From the NCBI RefSeq assembly GCF_017306545.1, contig NZ_JAFKID010000007.1, positions 62,001 through 126,000 of the forward strand: a stretch of DNA of 64,000 nucleotides, in the 5' to 3' direction. A program made the position numbers and the translations under genes. The notes beneath the pieces are model-generated. The model did no database searches and was not told the origin of the DNA. It was given only the letters and a program-made list of their open reading frames with translations. Below are positions 57,307 to 64,000 of the stretch, in pieces. Origin of the DNA: Mesorhizobium sp. GTDB lineage: Bacteria; Pseudomonadota; Alphaproteobacteria; Rhizobiales; Rhizobiaceae. The stretch's first letter is position 1; every line of letters starts with the position of its first letter.

Positions 57307-57328
57307 CGGGGTTCCTAGGGGTAAAAGC

Positions 57329-58582
57329 ATGAAAGTTCTGGTGCTGGGCAGCGGCGTCATCGGCGTCACGTCCGCGTGGTATCTGGCCGAGGCCGGCCAT
57401 GAGGTGACGGTGCTCGACCGCCAGCCGGGGCCGGCGCTGGAAACCAGCTTCGCCAATGCCGGCGAGGTGTCGCCCGGCTATTCTTCGCCCTGGGCCGGTC
57501 CCGGCGTGCCGGTCAAGGCGGTGAAGTGGCTTTTGATGAAATACGGCCCGCTCATCATCAAGCCGGCGCTCGACCCGCATATGTGGAGCTGGGTCTTCAA
57601 GATGCTGCGCAACTGCACGGCCGAGCGCTATGCGGTGAACAAGGCACGCATGGTGCCGATCGCCGAATACAGCCGCGATACGCTGAAGGCGCTGAGGGCC
57701 TCTACCAACATCGCCTATGACGACCGCGCCAAAGGCACGTTGCAGCTCTTCCGCAAGCAGGTTCAGCTCGACGGCATCGGCGGCGACATCGAGGTGCTCA
57801 AGGAATACGGCGTTCCCTTCAACGTTCTCGATCAGGACGGCTGCATCGCCGCCGAACCGGGGCTCGCGTCGGTGCGCGAGAAATTCGTCGGCGGGCTGCA
57901 ACTGCCGGGCGACGAGACGGGCGACTGCCAGATGTTCACCACGCGGCTGTCGGAGATCGCGGCGGCGGCCGGCGTCAAGTTCGAGTTCGACGTTACGATA
58001 AAGGCGATCAACACCGATAAGGGGCGCGTCACCGGCGTTTCCACCAGTGCCGGCGAGAAAACGGCGGACGCCTATGTCATGGCCATGGGCAGCTATTCGC
58101 CGATCTGGATGCGCAAGCTCGGCCAGTCGATCCCGGTCTATCCGATCAAGGGCTATTCGATCACCGTGCCAATCGTGAACGCCAAGGCCGCGCCCGAATC
58201 GACGGTGATGGACGAAACCTACAAGATCGCCATCACCCGGCTCGGCGACCGCATTCGCGTCGGCGGCACGGCGGCGATCGCCGGCTACGACCTGTCCTTG
58301 CAGAAGGGGCGGCGCGAGACGCTGGAGCACTCGGTCGGCGATCTGTTCCCCGGCGCCGGCGACCTCGACGCCGCGACCTTCTGGACGGGGCTGCGGCCGA
58401 TGACGCCGGATGGGCCGCCGATCATCGGCGCCTCGAAATATTCCAATCTCTATCTCAACACCGGCCACGGCACGCTGGGCTGGACCATGGCGTGCGGGTC
58501 GGGCCGCGTGCTGGCCGACATCGTCTCCGGCCGCAAGCCGGACATCGACGCCAGCGCGCTGTCTGTCCGCCGCTACAACTGA
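57329..58582 (+). CDS. dadA: D-amino acid dehydrogenase small subunit DadA
   Basis: 417-residue FAD-dependent dehydrogenase oxidising D-alanine to pyruvate and ammonia at the inner face of the membrane. Rossmann FAD motif [20 protein letters not shown] (1-20), [32 protein letters not shown] and the C-terminal [20 protein letters not shown] with [16 protein letters not shown] are diagnostic. The start at 57329 follows TAGGGG. Together with alr upstream it can convert L-alanine to pyruvate. Confidence 0.95.
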   Translation: MKVLVLGSGVIGVTSAWYLAEAGHEVTVLDRQPGPALETSFANAGEVSPGYSSPWAGPGVPVKAVKWLLMKYGPLIIKPALDPHMWSWVFKMLRNCTAERYAVNKARMVPIAEYSRDTLKALRASTNIAYDDRAKGTLQLFRKQVQLDGIGGDIEVLKEYGVPFNVLDQDGCIAAEPGLASVREKFVGGLQLPGDETGDCQMFTTRLSEIAAAAGVKFEFDVTIKAINTDKGRVTGVSTSAGEKTADAYVMAMGSYSPIWMRKLGQSIPVYPIKGYSITVPIVNAKAAPESTVMDETYKIAITRLGDRIRVGGTAAIAGYDLSLQKGRRETLEHSVGDLFPGAGDLDAATFWTGLRPMTPDGPPIIGASKYSNLYLNTGHGTLGWTMACGSGRVLADIVSGRKPDIDASALSVRRYN

Positions 58583-58600
58583 GTGCTCGGGGATTGTCCG

Positions 58601-59482
58601 CTACAGGAATAGCGCCCGTTCCTTTTCGACGGCCCTGGCGATGAAATCCGCTACCGCCTGAACGCGGCGCAGCGGCCGCACGCTTTCGTGGTAGACCAGC
58701 CAGTAGGCGCGGCGGATCGGTTGTACCGCCTCCACCGGCACGAGGTCAGGCATGGAACGGGCGATGAAGGTGTGCAGGATGCCGATGCCGGCGCCTGCCC
58801 GCACCGCCTCGGCCTGGCCGAGCGCCGATGAGATGGCGAAGGCCGAGCTCCAGTCGGCACTGAATTCGGCGGCGTAGTCGAGCGAGGGGCTGACGATCAG
58901 GTCCGGCACGTAGCCGATCAGGGTGTGTTGCGCCAGTTCCGCCGCCGTCTTCGGCAGGCCGTGGCGTTCGGCATAGGCCTGGCTGGCGAACAGGCCGAGC
59001 GAATAATCCACCAGCTTGCCGGCGACGAGGCGACCCTCGCTTGGCCGCTCGACGGTGATGGCAATGTCGGCCTCGCGGCGCGACAGCGAGAAGGAACGCG
59101 GCACCGGAACGAGCTGGATGGTCAGTTCGCGGTGCTGGGCGGTCAGTTCGCCGAGCCGGCGGGCGAGGAAGGCGACGCCGAAACCGTCCGGCGCGCCGAT
59201 GCGCACCGGCCCGGAAATCTCTTCGCCTTCGCCGGCCACCGCCGCACGCGCGGCGATCATGTCGGCTTCCATGCGCTCGGCGATTTCCATGAAGCGTACG
59301 CCGGCCGGCGTCAGTTCCGAGCCGGTGGTGAGGCGCCGGAACAGTTTTGTCCGAAGCGCCGTCTCCAGCGCCGCCAGGCGGCGCGAGACGGTGGCATGGT
59401 TGAGCTCCAGCCGCTTGGCCGCGCCAAGAATCTGCCCGGCGCGGGCGACGGCGAGGAAAATGCGGACGTCGTCCCAGTTCAT
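58601..59482 (-). CDS. LysR-family transcriptional regulator
   Basis: 293-residue regulator. N-terminal winged HTH: MNWDDVRIFLAVARAGQILG, AKRLELNHATVSRRLAALET; then a periplasmic-binding-like effector domain (ISGPVRIGAPDGFGVAFLAR, LVDYSLGLFASQAYAERHGL, AVRAGAGIGILHTFIAR). The start at 59482 has GGGAGG just upstream; a longer frame to 59563 runs into a repeat. It is divergent from mmsA, its likely target, and convergent with dadA (18-base gap). Confidence 0.9.
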   Translation of the reverse strand: MNWDDVRIFLAVARAGQILGAAKRLELNHATVSRRLAALETALRTKLFRRLTTGSELTPAGVRFMEIAERMEADMIAARAAVAGEGEEISGPVRIGAPDGFGVAFLARRLGELTAQHRELTIQLVPVPRSFSLSRREADIAITVERPSEGRLVAGKLVDYSLGLFASQAYAERHGLPKTAAELAQHTLIGYVPDLIVSPSLDYAAEFSADWSSAFAISSALGQAEAVRAGAGIGILHTFIARSMPDLVPVEAVQPIRRAYWLVYHESVRPLRRVQAVADFIARAVEKERALFL

Positions 59483-59495
59483 GTCGCCTCCCTTT

Positions 59496-59628
59496 CCTCG
59501 CCCCGCTTGCGGGGAGAGGATGTCTGCGAAGCAGACAGGTGAGGGGCGGCGCAAGCCTTGCAAGTGTGGCGCTGCCCCTCATCCGGCCCTTCGGGCCACC
59601 TTCTCCCCGTAAACGGGGCGAAGGGGAT
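59496..59628. repeat. Inverted pair of RIME-like palindromic repeats
   Basis: Left unit (about 59496-59549) contains CCCCGC-TTGC-GGGG and GTCTGC-GAA-GCAGAC and ends GGTGAGGGGC; right unit (about 59573-59628) begins GCCCCTCATCCGGCCC and holds CTCCCCGTAAACGGGG. They are inverted copies of one element type that recurs at about 61463 and 63277. They sit between the lysR gene and mmsA, leaving about 135 bases for the mmsA promoter. Confidence 0.75.
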
Positions 59629-59765
59629 GTTGCATCATATGCGCAAAATCGTGTCCTTGAAAGAACGGTGCATTATTTCTCGCACAACGGTTGCGTTTCG
59701 GCTCGCGTTGCCTTCCGCCGCGTGAAGGCGGACAATGGCACAATCGAATTCCAGGGAGCGATAGC

Positions 59766-61259
59766 ATGGATCACTACGGACATTTCATCGGCGGCAAGGC
59801 TGTCAAGAGCACCTCGGGCCGCGAGCAGGACGTCTTCCAGCCGCTCGACGGCACGGTGCGCGCCAAGGTGGCGCTGGGTTCCAAGGCCGAGCTCGACGCG
59901 GCGGTGGCGAACGCCAAGGCGGCGCAGCCGGCCTGGGCGGCGACCAACCCGCAGCGCCGCGCGCGCGTCTTCATGAAGTTCCTCGAACTGGTGGCGCGCG
60001 ACAACGACGCGCTGGCCGAACTGCTCGCCCGCGAGCACGGCAAGACCATTCCCGACGCCAAGGGCGACATTTTGCGCGGCGTCGAGGTCGTCGAATTCGC
60101 GCTCGGCATCCCGCACCTGATGAAGGGCGAGTTCACCGAAGGCGCCGGGCCCGGCATCGACCTCTACTCGATCCGCCAGCCGCTCGGCGTGGTCGCCGGC
60201 ATCACCCCGTTCAACTTCCCGGCCATGATCCCGATGTGGAAGTTCGCGCCGGCCATCGCCTGCGGAAACGCCTTCATCCTGAAACCGTCGGAGCGCGATC
60301 CGGGCGTGCCGATGAAGCTCGCCGAACTGATGCTGGAAGCCGGCCTGCCGGCGGGCATCCTCAACGTCGTCAACGGCGACAAGGAAGTGGTCGATGCCAT
60401 CCTCGACCATCATGACATCGCCGCCGTCGGCTTTGTCGGCTCGTCCTCGATCGCCCAGTACATCTATGCGCGCGGCTGCGCCAACGGCAAGCGCGTGCAG
60501 TGCTTCGGCGGCGCCAAGAACCACATGATCATCATGCCCGACGCCGACATGGACCAGGCGGTCGATGCCCTCATCGGCGCCGGCTATGGCGCGGCCGGCG
60601 AGCGCTGCATGGCCGTCTCGGTCGCCGTGCCGGTCGGCAAGGCGACCGCCGACAAGCTGGTGGAAAAGCTCATCCCGCGTGTCGAAAGCCTGAAGATCGG
60701 CCCGTCCACCGACCCGAGCGCCGATTACGGCCCGCTGGTGACCAGGCAGGCACTGGATCGCGTGCGCGGCTATGTCGATCTCGGCATTGAGGAAGGCGCC
60801 AAGCTCGTCGTCGACGGCCGCGGCTTCAAGATGCAGGGCTATGAGAACGGTTTCTACCTCGGCGGCTGCCTGTTCGACGACGTGACGCCGGACATGCGCA
60901 TCTACAAGGAAGAGATCTTCGGCCCGGTGCTTTCGGTGGTGCGCGCGCACGACTTCGAGGAGGCGGTGCGCCTGCCCTCCGAGCATGAATACGGCAACGG
61001 CGTCGCCATCTTCACCCGCGACGGCGACGCGGCGCGCGAATTCGCCGCCCGCGTCAACGTCGGCATGGTCGGCGTCAACGTGCCGATCCCGGTGCCGGTG
61101 TCCTACTACACCTTCGGCGGCTGGAAGAAGTCCGGCTTCGGCGACCTCAACCAGTACGGCCCGGATTCGGTGCGGTTCTACACCAAGACCAAGACCGTCA
61201 CCCAGCGCTGGCCGTCGGGCGTCAAGGAAGGTGCCGAGTTCGCCTTCCCGACGTCCTGA
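59766..61259 (+). CDS. mmsA: Methylmalonate-semialdehyde dehydrogenase (CoA-acylating)
   Basis: 497-residue aldehyde dehydrogenase of valine (and inositol, beta-alanine) catabolism, giving propionyl- or acetyl-CoA. MDHYGHFIGGKAVKSTSGRE, GVVAGITPFNFPAMIPMWKF, GFVGSSSIAQYIY and the catalytic Cys in AAGERCMAVSVAVP (near residue 281) identify it. The C-terminus ends EFAFPTS, whereas the family normally ends in a -MPTMK-like form; that form is found in a duplicated remnant 68 bases downstream. The divergent LysR gene is the likely regulator. Confidence 0.94.
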   Translation: MDHYGHFIGGKAVKSTSGREQDVFQPLDGTVRAKVALGSKAELDAAVANAKAAQPAWAATNPQRRARVFMKFLELVARDNDALAELLAREHGKTIPDAKGDILRGVEVVEFALGIPHLMKGEFTEGAGPGIDLYSIRQPLGVVAGITPFNFPAMIPMWKFAPAIACGNAFILKPSERDPGVPMKLAELMLEAGLPAGILNVVNGDKEVVDAILDHHDIAAVGFVGSSSIAQYIYARGCANGKRVQCFGGAKNHMIIMPDADMDQAVDALIGAGYGAAGERCMAVSVAVPVGKATADKLVEKLIPRVESLKIGPSTDPSADYGPLVTRQALDRVRGYVDLGIEEGAKLVVDGRGFKMQGYENGFYLGGCLFDDVTPDMRIYKEEIFGPVLSVVRAHDFEEAVRLPSEHEYGNGVAIFTRDGDAAREFAARVNVGMVGVNVPIPVPVSYYTFGGWKKSGFGDLNQYGPDSVRFYTKTKTVTQRWPSGVKEGAEFAFPTS

Positions 61260-61321
61260 GCGGAACGCCCGACGTGTGCTTGCTTGCGCGTCCTCGCCTC
61301 CGGCTGCGGACGCGCGGGGGA

Positions 61322-61366
61322 GGCGTCAAGGAAGGCGTCGAGTTCGCTATGCCGACGATGAAGTAA
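61322..61366 (+). pseudogene. Duplicated remnant of the mmsA 3' end
   Basis: 61322-61357 matches the mmsA end 61218-61253 at 31 of 36 positions and continues to a stop, encoding VKEGVEFAMPTMK. This is the expected family C-terminus, so the remnant is probably the original end and the current mmsA end is the rearranged one. About 68 bases, including an inverted repeat GCGCGTCC/GGACGCGC, separate the copies. Confidence 0.7.
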
Positions 61367-61391
61367 AATTCGATATCGGCAATCGAATGCG

Positions 61392-61424
61392 AAGGCCGCG
61401 GAGGTTTCCGCGGCCTTTGTTTTT
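61392..61424 (+). terminator. Intrinsic terminator of mmsA
   Basis: AAGGCCGCGGA (61392-61402) pairs with TCCGCGGCCTT (61407-61417), 4-base loop, then TGTTTTT. Confidence 0.9.
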
Positions 61425-61462
61425 GGACTATGCCCAGAGTCCTAATTTCGTCCGTTAACGCG

Positions 61463-61577
61463 GCCCCTCACCTGCCTGCCGGCATCCTCTCCCCGTAAAC
61501 GGGGAGAGGAGAGAGGTTGCAACGCTGGCGATCCCCTCTCCCTGTCTTTACGGGAGAGGGTAAGGATGAGGGGCAGC
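61463..61577. repeat. RIME-like palindromic repeat
   Basis: GCCCCTCACCTGCC at the left, a hairpin CCTCTCCCC-GTAAA-CGGGGAGAGG, then CCCCTCTCCC to GGGAGAGGGTAAGGATGAGGGGC as the inverted right end. Same family as at 59496-59628. Lies between the mmsA terminator and the end of the DoxX gene. Confidence 0.75.
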
Positions 61578-61607
61578 GTCGACGCTCAAACTCTGGCACT
61601 GTCGACA

Positions 61608-62009
61608 TTACTTCCAGATCAACCCCGCCTTCATCGCCAGCTTCTCGCCCGGTCCGTGCACGGCGGCAAACAGCAGGCCGGCGAGGAAGGTGAAGTGATC
61701 GACGAAGAAGCCGAATTCCGCTTGGCTGCCCTGCCAGTGCGACGGGCCGTGGAAGGCGAAGGCGAGGAAGATCACGTAGACGGCGGCGAGCAGCGCCGCC
61801 TCCGAAAAGAAGGCGCCGGTGAGGAACGCCAGCACCAGCAGCACTTCGAAGATCGCCGCCACCCACGCGAGAAACAGCGGGAACGGGAAGCCGGCGGCGG
61901 CGATGTAGTCCGCCGTCATCTGCATGCCGGCGAACTTGAAGCCTGCGGCCATGGCGAAAACGGCGGCGAAGATCAGCCGGGCGACGAGAATGGCGATGGT
62001 TTTGCCCAT
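61608..62009 (-). CDS. DoxX family membrane protein
   Basis: 133-residue inner-membrane protein with four spans (about 5-25, 45-65, 70-90, 105-122). The pattern ILVARLIFAAVFAMAAGFKF and FLAWVAAIFEVLLVLAFLTG is that of DoxX/SURF4-like proteins; function in bacteria is poorly defined and may involve redox or thiosulfate metabolism. The start ATGGGCAAAACC at 62009 is preceded on its strand by AAAAAAGAGAGAAAAA, a purine-rich but not canonical site. A fragment of a related gene lies just upstream. Confidence 0.82.
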   Translation of the reverse strand: MGKTIAILVARLIFAAVFAMAAGFKFAGMQMTADYIAAAGFPFPLFLAWVAAIFEVLLVLAFLTGAFFSEAALLAAVYVIFLAFAFHGPSHWQGSQAEFGFFVDHFTFLAGLLFAAVHGPGEKLAMKAGLIWK

Positions 62010-62058
62010 GGGATTTTTCTCTCTCTTTTTTCATGCCGCGAAGGCGGGCTATTCCGTT

Positions 62059-62148
62059 TCAGGGCGAAGTTTTGAGGCGCAGCATGAAAAGCACGAACAA
62101 TCCTGAAAGCGCGTAGCCGGTCCGTGTCTTCGCGGTCTCGCTCATCAT
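62059..62148 (-). pseudogene. Truncated DoxX-like N-terminus (29 codons)
   Basis: Minus-strand frame with strong ribosome site AGGAG 4 bases before ATG ATG. It encodes MMSETAKTRTGYALSGLFVL and nine more residues before TGA. TGYALSGLFVLFML looks like the first membrane helix of DoxX-like proteins, after which similarity is lost, suggesting a decayed gene. It could alternatively be a genuine single-span small protein. The rest of the 62010-62266 gap shows nothing I can support. Confidence 0.5.
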
Positions 62149-62266
62149 GTCTCTCCTGGCCTGCAATCGTCGGCGATGCGGCAAGGACGGCTCACGGCGG
62201 ACAGTTCCGACATGGCGTGGAAGTTTTCCTGGGAAATGGAGCGGCGTAGGTCGTGAGCCGTGCGGC

Positions 62267-62932
62267 TTACCGCATCGCGGCGGCCTGCGCGTGCAGCCGC
62301 AGAAGCGACATCAGCCGGTCGGCCTCGCGCTCGGCCTGCTCCTCGTCGCGCTCGAGGATAGCGCCGATCAGGGCGACATGGTTGGCGGCGGATTCGGCCA
62401 GCCCCGTGCCGCTCTGGAAGCGATACCAGAAACGCCGGCTGTGGGTCTGCAAGGGGGCCGCCACGCGGGCTGCGAACTGGTTGTCGGCCGCGCGCGCCAG
62501 CACTTCGTCAAGCGATTTGTCGGCCTCCAGGAAGCCGAGGACGTCGTCGGCGAGCACTGCGTCGTGCATGGCGATCGCCGTCGTCTGGAACTGGGCTGCC
62601 GCATCGGCGGTCAGAAACCGGGCGGCCGAGCGGGCGAGCACCGCCTCGACGCCGCGGCGTGCGTCGATGACGCGCAGCCAGTCGGCGGCATAGAGCGGCG
62701 CCACGACGATGCCGGCGCGGGGACGGACCTCCAGCAACCCTTCCCAGGTCAGCCGCTGGATCGCCTCGCGCACCGGCGTGCGGCCGAGCGACAGACGCTC
62801 GACCAATACGCGCTCCGTGACTACGGCGCCGGGCGCCAGTTCCAGCGTGACAATCATCCTTTCCAGGGCGCGGTAGGCCCTGGCGCTCGCCAGTTCCGCC
62901 GACTGGTCGCTTCGTCCCGCCAATGCATCCAC
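62267..62932 (-). CDS. GntR-family transcriptional regulator (FadR/FCD subfamily)
   Basis: 221-residue repressor-type regulator. N-terminal winged HTH: ARAYRALERMIVTLELAPGA, RVLVERLSLGRTPVREAIQR, LTWEGLLEVRPRAGIVVAPL; the C-terminal FCD domain (about 85-215) is all-helical with metal/ligand-binding polar residues (VLADDVLGFLEADKSLDEVL, NHVALIGAILERDEEQAERE). GTG start at 62932 with AGGAG 8 bases upstream. Divergent from the FAD oxidoreductase at 63252, with two shared TGATATATCA operators, so it probably controls both. Confidence 0.9.
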   Translation of the reverse strand: MDALAGRSDQSAELASARAYRALERMIVTLELAPGAVVTERVLVERLSLGRTPVREAIQRLTWEGLLEVRPRAGIVVAPLYAADWLRVIDARRGVEAVLARSAARFLTADAAAQFQTTAIAMHDAVLADDVLGFLEADKSLDEVLARAADNQFAARVAAPLQTHSRRFWYRFQSGTGLAESAANHVALIGAILERDEEQAEREADRLMSLLRLHAQAAAMR

Positions 62933-62954
62933 GGTGAATCTCCTGTACCGGCTT

Positions 62955-62966
62955 TTGATATATCAA
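62955..62966. promoter_or_regulatory. GntR operator 1 (TTGATATATCAA)
   Basis: Perfect 12-bp palindrome, 23 bases upstream of the regulator's GTG start, positioned to block its own promoter or early elongation. Confidence 0.7.
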
Positions 62967-62979
62967 GCCGCGCGGGTCG

Positions 62980-63008
62980 TTGACAAACAAATCCGGCAAG
63001 ATATATAC
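62980..63008 (+). promoter_or_regulatory. Promoter of the FAD oxidoreductase gene
   Basis: TTGACA (62980-62985), exactly 17 bases, ATATAC (63003-63008). Transcription would start near 63015, inside GntR operator 2, leaving a leader of about 240 bases before the GTG at 63252 in which I see no other gene. Confidence 0.65.
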
Positions 63009-63009
63009 G

Positions 63010-63019
63010 TGATATATCA
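63010..63019. promoter_or_regulatory. GntR operator 2 (TGATATATCA)
   Basis: Perfect 10-bp palindrome identical to the core of operator 1. Centre-to-centre distance is 54 bp, about five helical turns, allowing both sites to be bound on one face. It covers the expected start point of the rightward promoter. Confidence 0.7.
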
Positions 63020-63251
63020 GACTGTCGTCTCCACGTTCTCATCTGCCCGGTGCACAACATCAAGCTGGCGTGAATGGCTGTCATCGGCGCCTGTGGTCGC
63101 ATGTGCATGACGTGCCGGTCACTTGCCGGTGAAATCCGGCCCCAGGCGGTGCGAAGGGGATGGCTCCCAGCCTGCCGGGAGGGGATGCCGATCGCTTTCC
63201 GCTGCGGCCGCGCCGTGGCGCCGGAGGACGGGCAGGGCCGGAGTATCGGAA

Positions 63252-64000
63252 GTGTCGGAAATCCAGGAAGGGGAGAGCGGCCCCTCATCCGCCCTTCGGA
63301 GGCCGTCTCCTCGCGAACGGGGAGACGGCAATACCGTTGCGATCGTCGGTGCCGGCATCGTCGGCATCTGCGCGGCAACCAATCTGGCCGAAGCGGGATA
63401 TGCCGTCACCGTCTACGATCGCAGCGGCATCTGCGAGGAAACCTCGTCCGGCAATGCGGCGGCTCTCGCCTTTCCCGATCCGCTGCCGCTGGCACACAAG
63501 GGCATGCTGAAGAAGCTGCCGGGCTGGATGATGGACCCGCTCGGCCCGCTTTCCATTCCGCCCGCCTATCTTCCCAAATTGGCGCCCTGGCTGATCCGCT
63601 TCCTGCGTGCCGGCGACCCCCGCAAGTTCGACGCCAGCCTGACGGCACAGGCGGCGATGATGCGGCTGGCCGAAAGCGAGTGGGCCGGGCTTGCCGAACG
63701 GGCCGGCGCGGCCGGCATGGTCAGCCACGAAGGCGCGATCGATCTTTACGAAGGCGAGGCGGAGTTCAAGACGTCGCTGCCCGGCTGGGCGGCGCGCGAC
63801 CGTTTCGGCATTCCTTACGAGCATGTCTCGGGGGCGCGGCTGGCGGAGTTGCAGCCGGGCCTGTCGCCGCGTTTCACCCACGGCACGTTCATGCCGAGCT
63901 GGAAGACGGTTGCCGATCCGAAGCTCTTCGGCAAGGCGATCTGGACCTATGCAGAGACGCTCGGTGCAAAATTCGAAAAGCGGACGGTGGCCGATACGAG
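63252..64000 (+). CDS. FAD-dependent oxidoreductase, DadA/DAO-like (3' end outside window)
   Basis: The frame is open from GTG 63252 to the window end (249 codons). FAD-binding Rossmann motif VAIVGAGIVGICAATNLAEA begins near residue 29; then TSSGNAAALAFPDPLPLAHK and EHVSGARLAELQPGLSPRFT, resembling D-amino acid dehydrogenases. The start has GGAG 8 bases upstream. Before the Rossmann motif are about 27 residues, most of them (SGPSSALRRPSPRERGDG) coded by a palindromic repeat read in frame, which is odd for this family. A paralogue, dadA, lies 5 kb upstream. The divergent GntR gene is the likely regulator; the substrate is probably a D- or imino acid, but this is inference. Confidence 0.8.
   Translation, partial: MSEIQEGESGPSSALRRPSPRERGDGNTVAIVGAGIVGICAATNLAEAGYAVTVYDRSGICEETSSGNAAALAFPDPLPLAHKGMLKKLPGWMMDPLGPLSIPPAYLPKLAPWLIRFLRAGDPRKFDASLTAQAAMMRLAESEWAGLAERAGAAGMVSHEGAIDLYEGEAEFKTSLPGWAARDRFGIPYEHVSGARLAELQPGLSPRFTHGTFMPSWKTVADPKLFGKAIWTYAETLGAKFEKRTVADT
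63277..63329. repeat. RIME-like repeat inside the oxidoreductase N-terminus
   Basis: GCGGCCCCTCATCCGCCC then TCCTCGCGAACGGGGAGACGGC matches the element type at 59573-59628. It contributes 17-18 codons in frame between the GTG start and the FAD-binding motif. Confidence 0.7.

Noticed and set aside
63160-63510. 116-codon plus-strand frame at the right end
   Set aside because: Its later part overlaps, in another frame, the FAD-binding region of the oxidoreductase, and its N-terminal part is Arg/Pro/Gly-rich like a GC shadow.

Overview
The window looks like chromosomal DNA of an alphaproteobacterium of the order Hyphomicrobiales (Rhizobiales), most likely a Mesorhizobium-like member of the Phyllobacteriaceae. 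The reasons are high GC with strong third-position G/C bias, the F1-only ATP synthase operon (atpHAGDC) with a Lys/Ala-rich N-terminal extension on the beta subunit, the gene order obgE-proB-proA-nadD-rsfS-rlmH-envC-ctpA-yibQ-like-rppH, and a complete rhizobial succinoglycan (exo) locus. The genus is an inference. I saw no transposase, prophage, CRISPR array or rRNA.

Layout. 1-7.4 kb: 3' end of leuS, lptE, a transaldolase, priA and small accessory genes (GST, ArsR plus SRPBCC pair, small membrane protein). 7.6-12.9 kb: atpHAGDC ending in a strong terminator. 12.9-35.7 kb: exopolysaccharide locus. exoY-exoF-exoQ-exoZ run leftwards; exoX and exoU run rightwards; exoV and exoW run leftwards; exoK-exoL-exoA-exoM-exoO-exoN-exoP run rightwards. 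After exoP come a convergent PP2A-like phosphatase, exoH, exoT, a second pyruvyl transferase and an extra glycosyltransferase. exoB and exoI are not in the window. 35.9-39.6 kb: a tightly overlapping four-gene cassette (GtrB-like, methyltransferase, GtrA-like, polytopic membrane protein) behind an AT-rich leader. 39.7-50.2 kb: tRNA-Ser(CGA), rplU-rpmA, GNAT, an EEP hydrolase, then obgE-proBA, a RHH/ParE-type toxin-antitoxin pair, nadD, a 144-bp palindromic element, an MFS transporter, rsfS and rlmH. 50.3-54.8 kb: envC-like, ctpA, YibQ-like deacetylase, rppH. 54.9-64 kb: alanine racemase, a candidate leader-peptide/terminator unit before two rnk-like genes, dadA, a LysR regulator with divergent mmsA, a DoxX protein, and a GntR regulator divergent from an FAD oxidoreductase that runs off the end.

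How the genes work together. ExoN makes UDP-glucose. ExoY (with ExoF) starts the lipid-linked repeat unit and ExoA/L/M/O/U/W extend it. ExoH, ExoZ and ExoV decorate it with succinyl, acetyl and pyruvyl groups. ExoT flips it, ExoQ polymerises it, ExoP/ExoF control chain length and export, and ExoK trims the product. ExoX next to exoY is the expected post-translational brake. These roles come from the Sinorhizobium meliloti succinoglycan pathway; assignments among the glycosyltransferases rest largely on gene order.

The most interesting non-coding signals are: the 18-codon open frame whose stop codon abuts a terminator-like hairpin upstream of the rnk pair; two TGATATATCA palindromes around the GntR/oxidoreductase promoter; a repeat element read in frame in the N-terminus of that oxidoreductase; a duplicated 3' end of mmsA; a 17-bp perfect stem ending 3 nt before the GST start codon; and octamer repeats between atpD and atpC.
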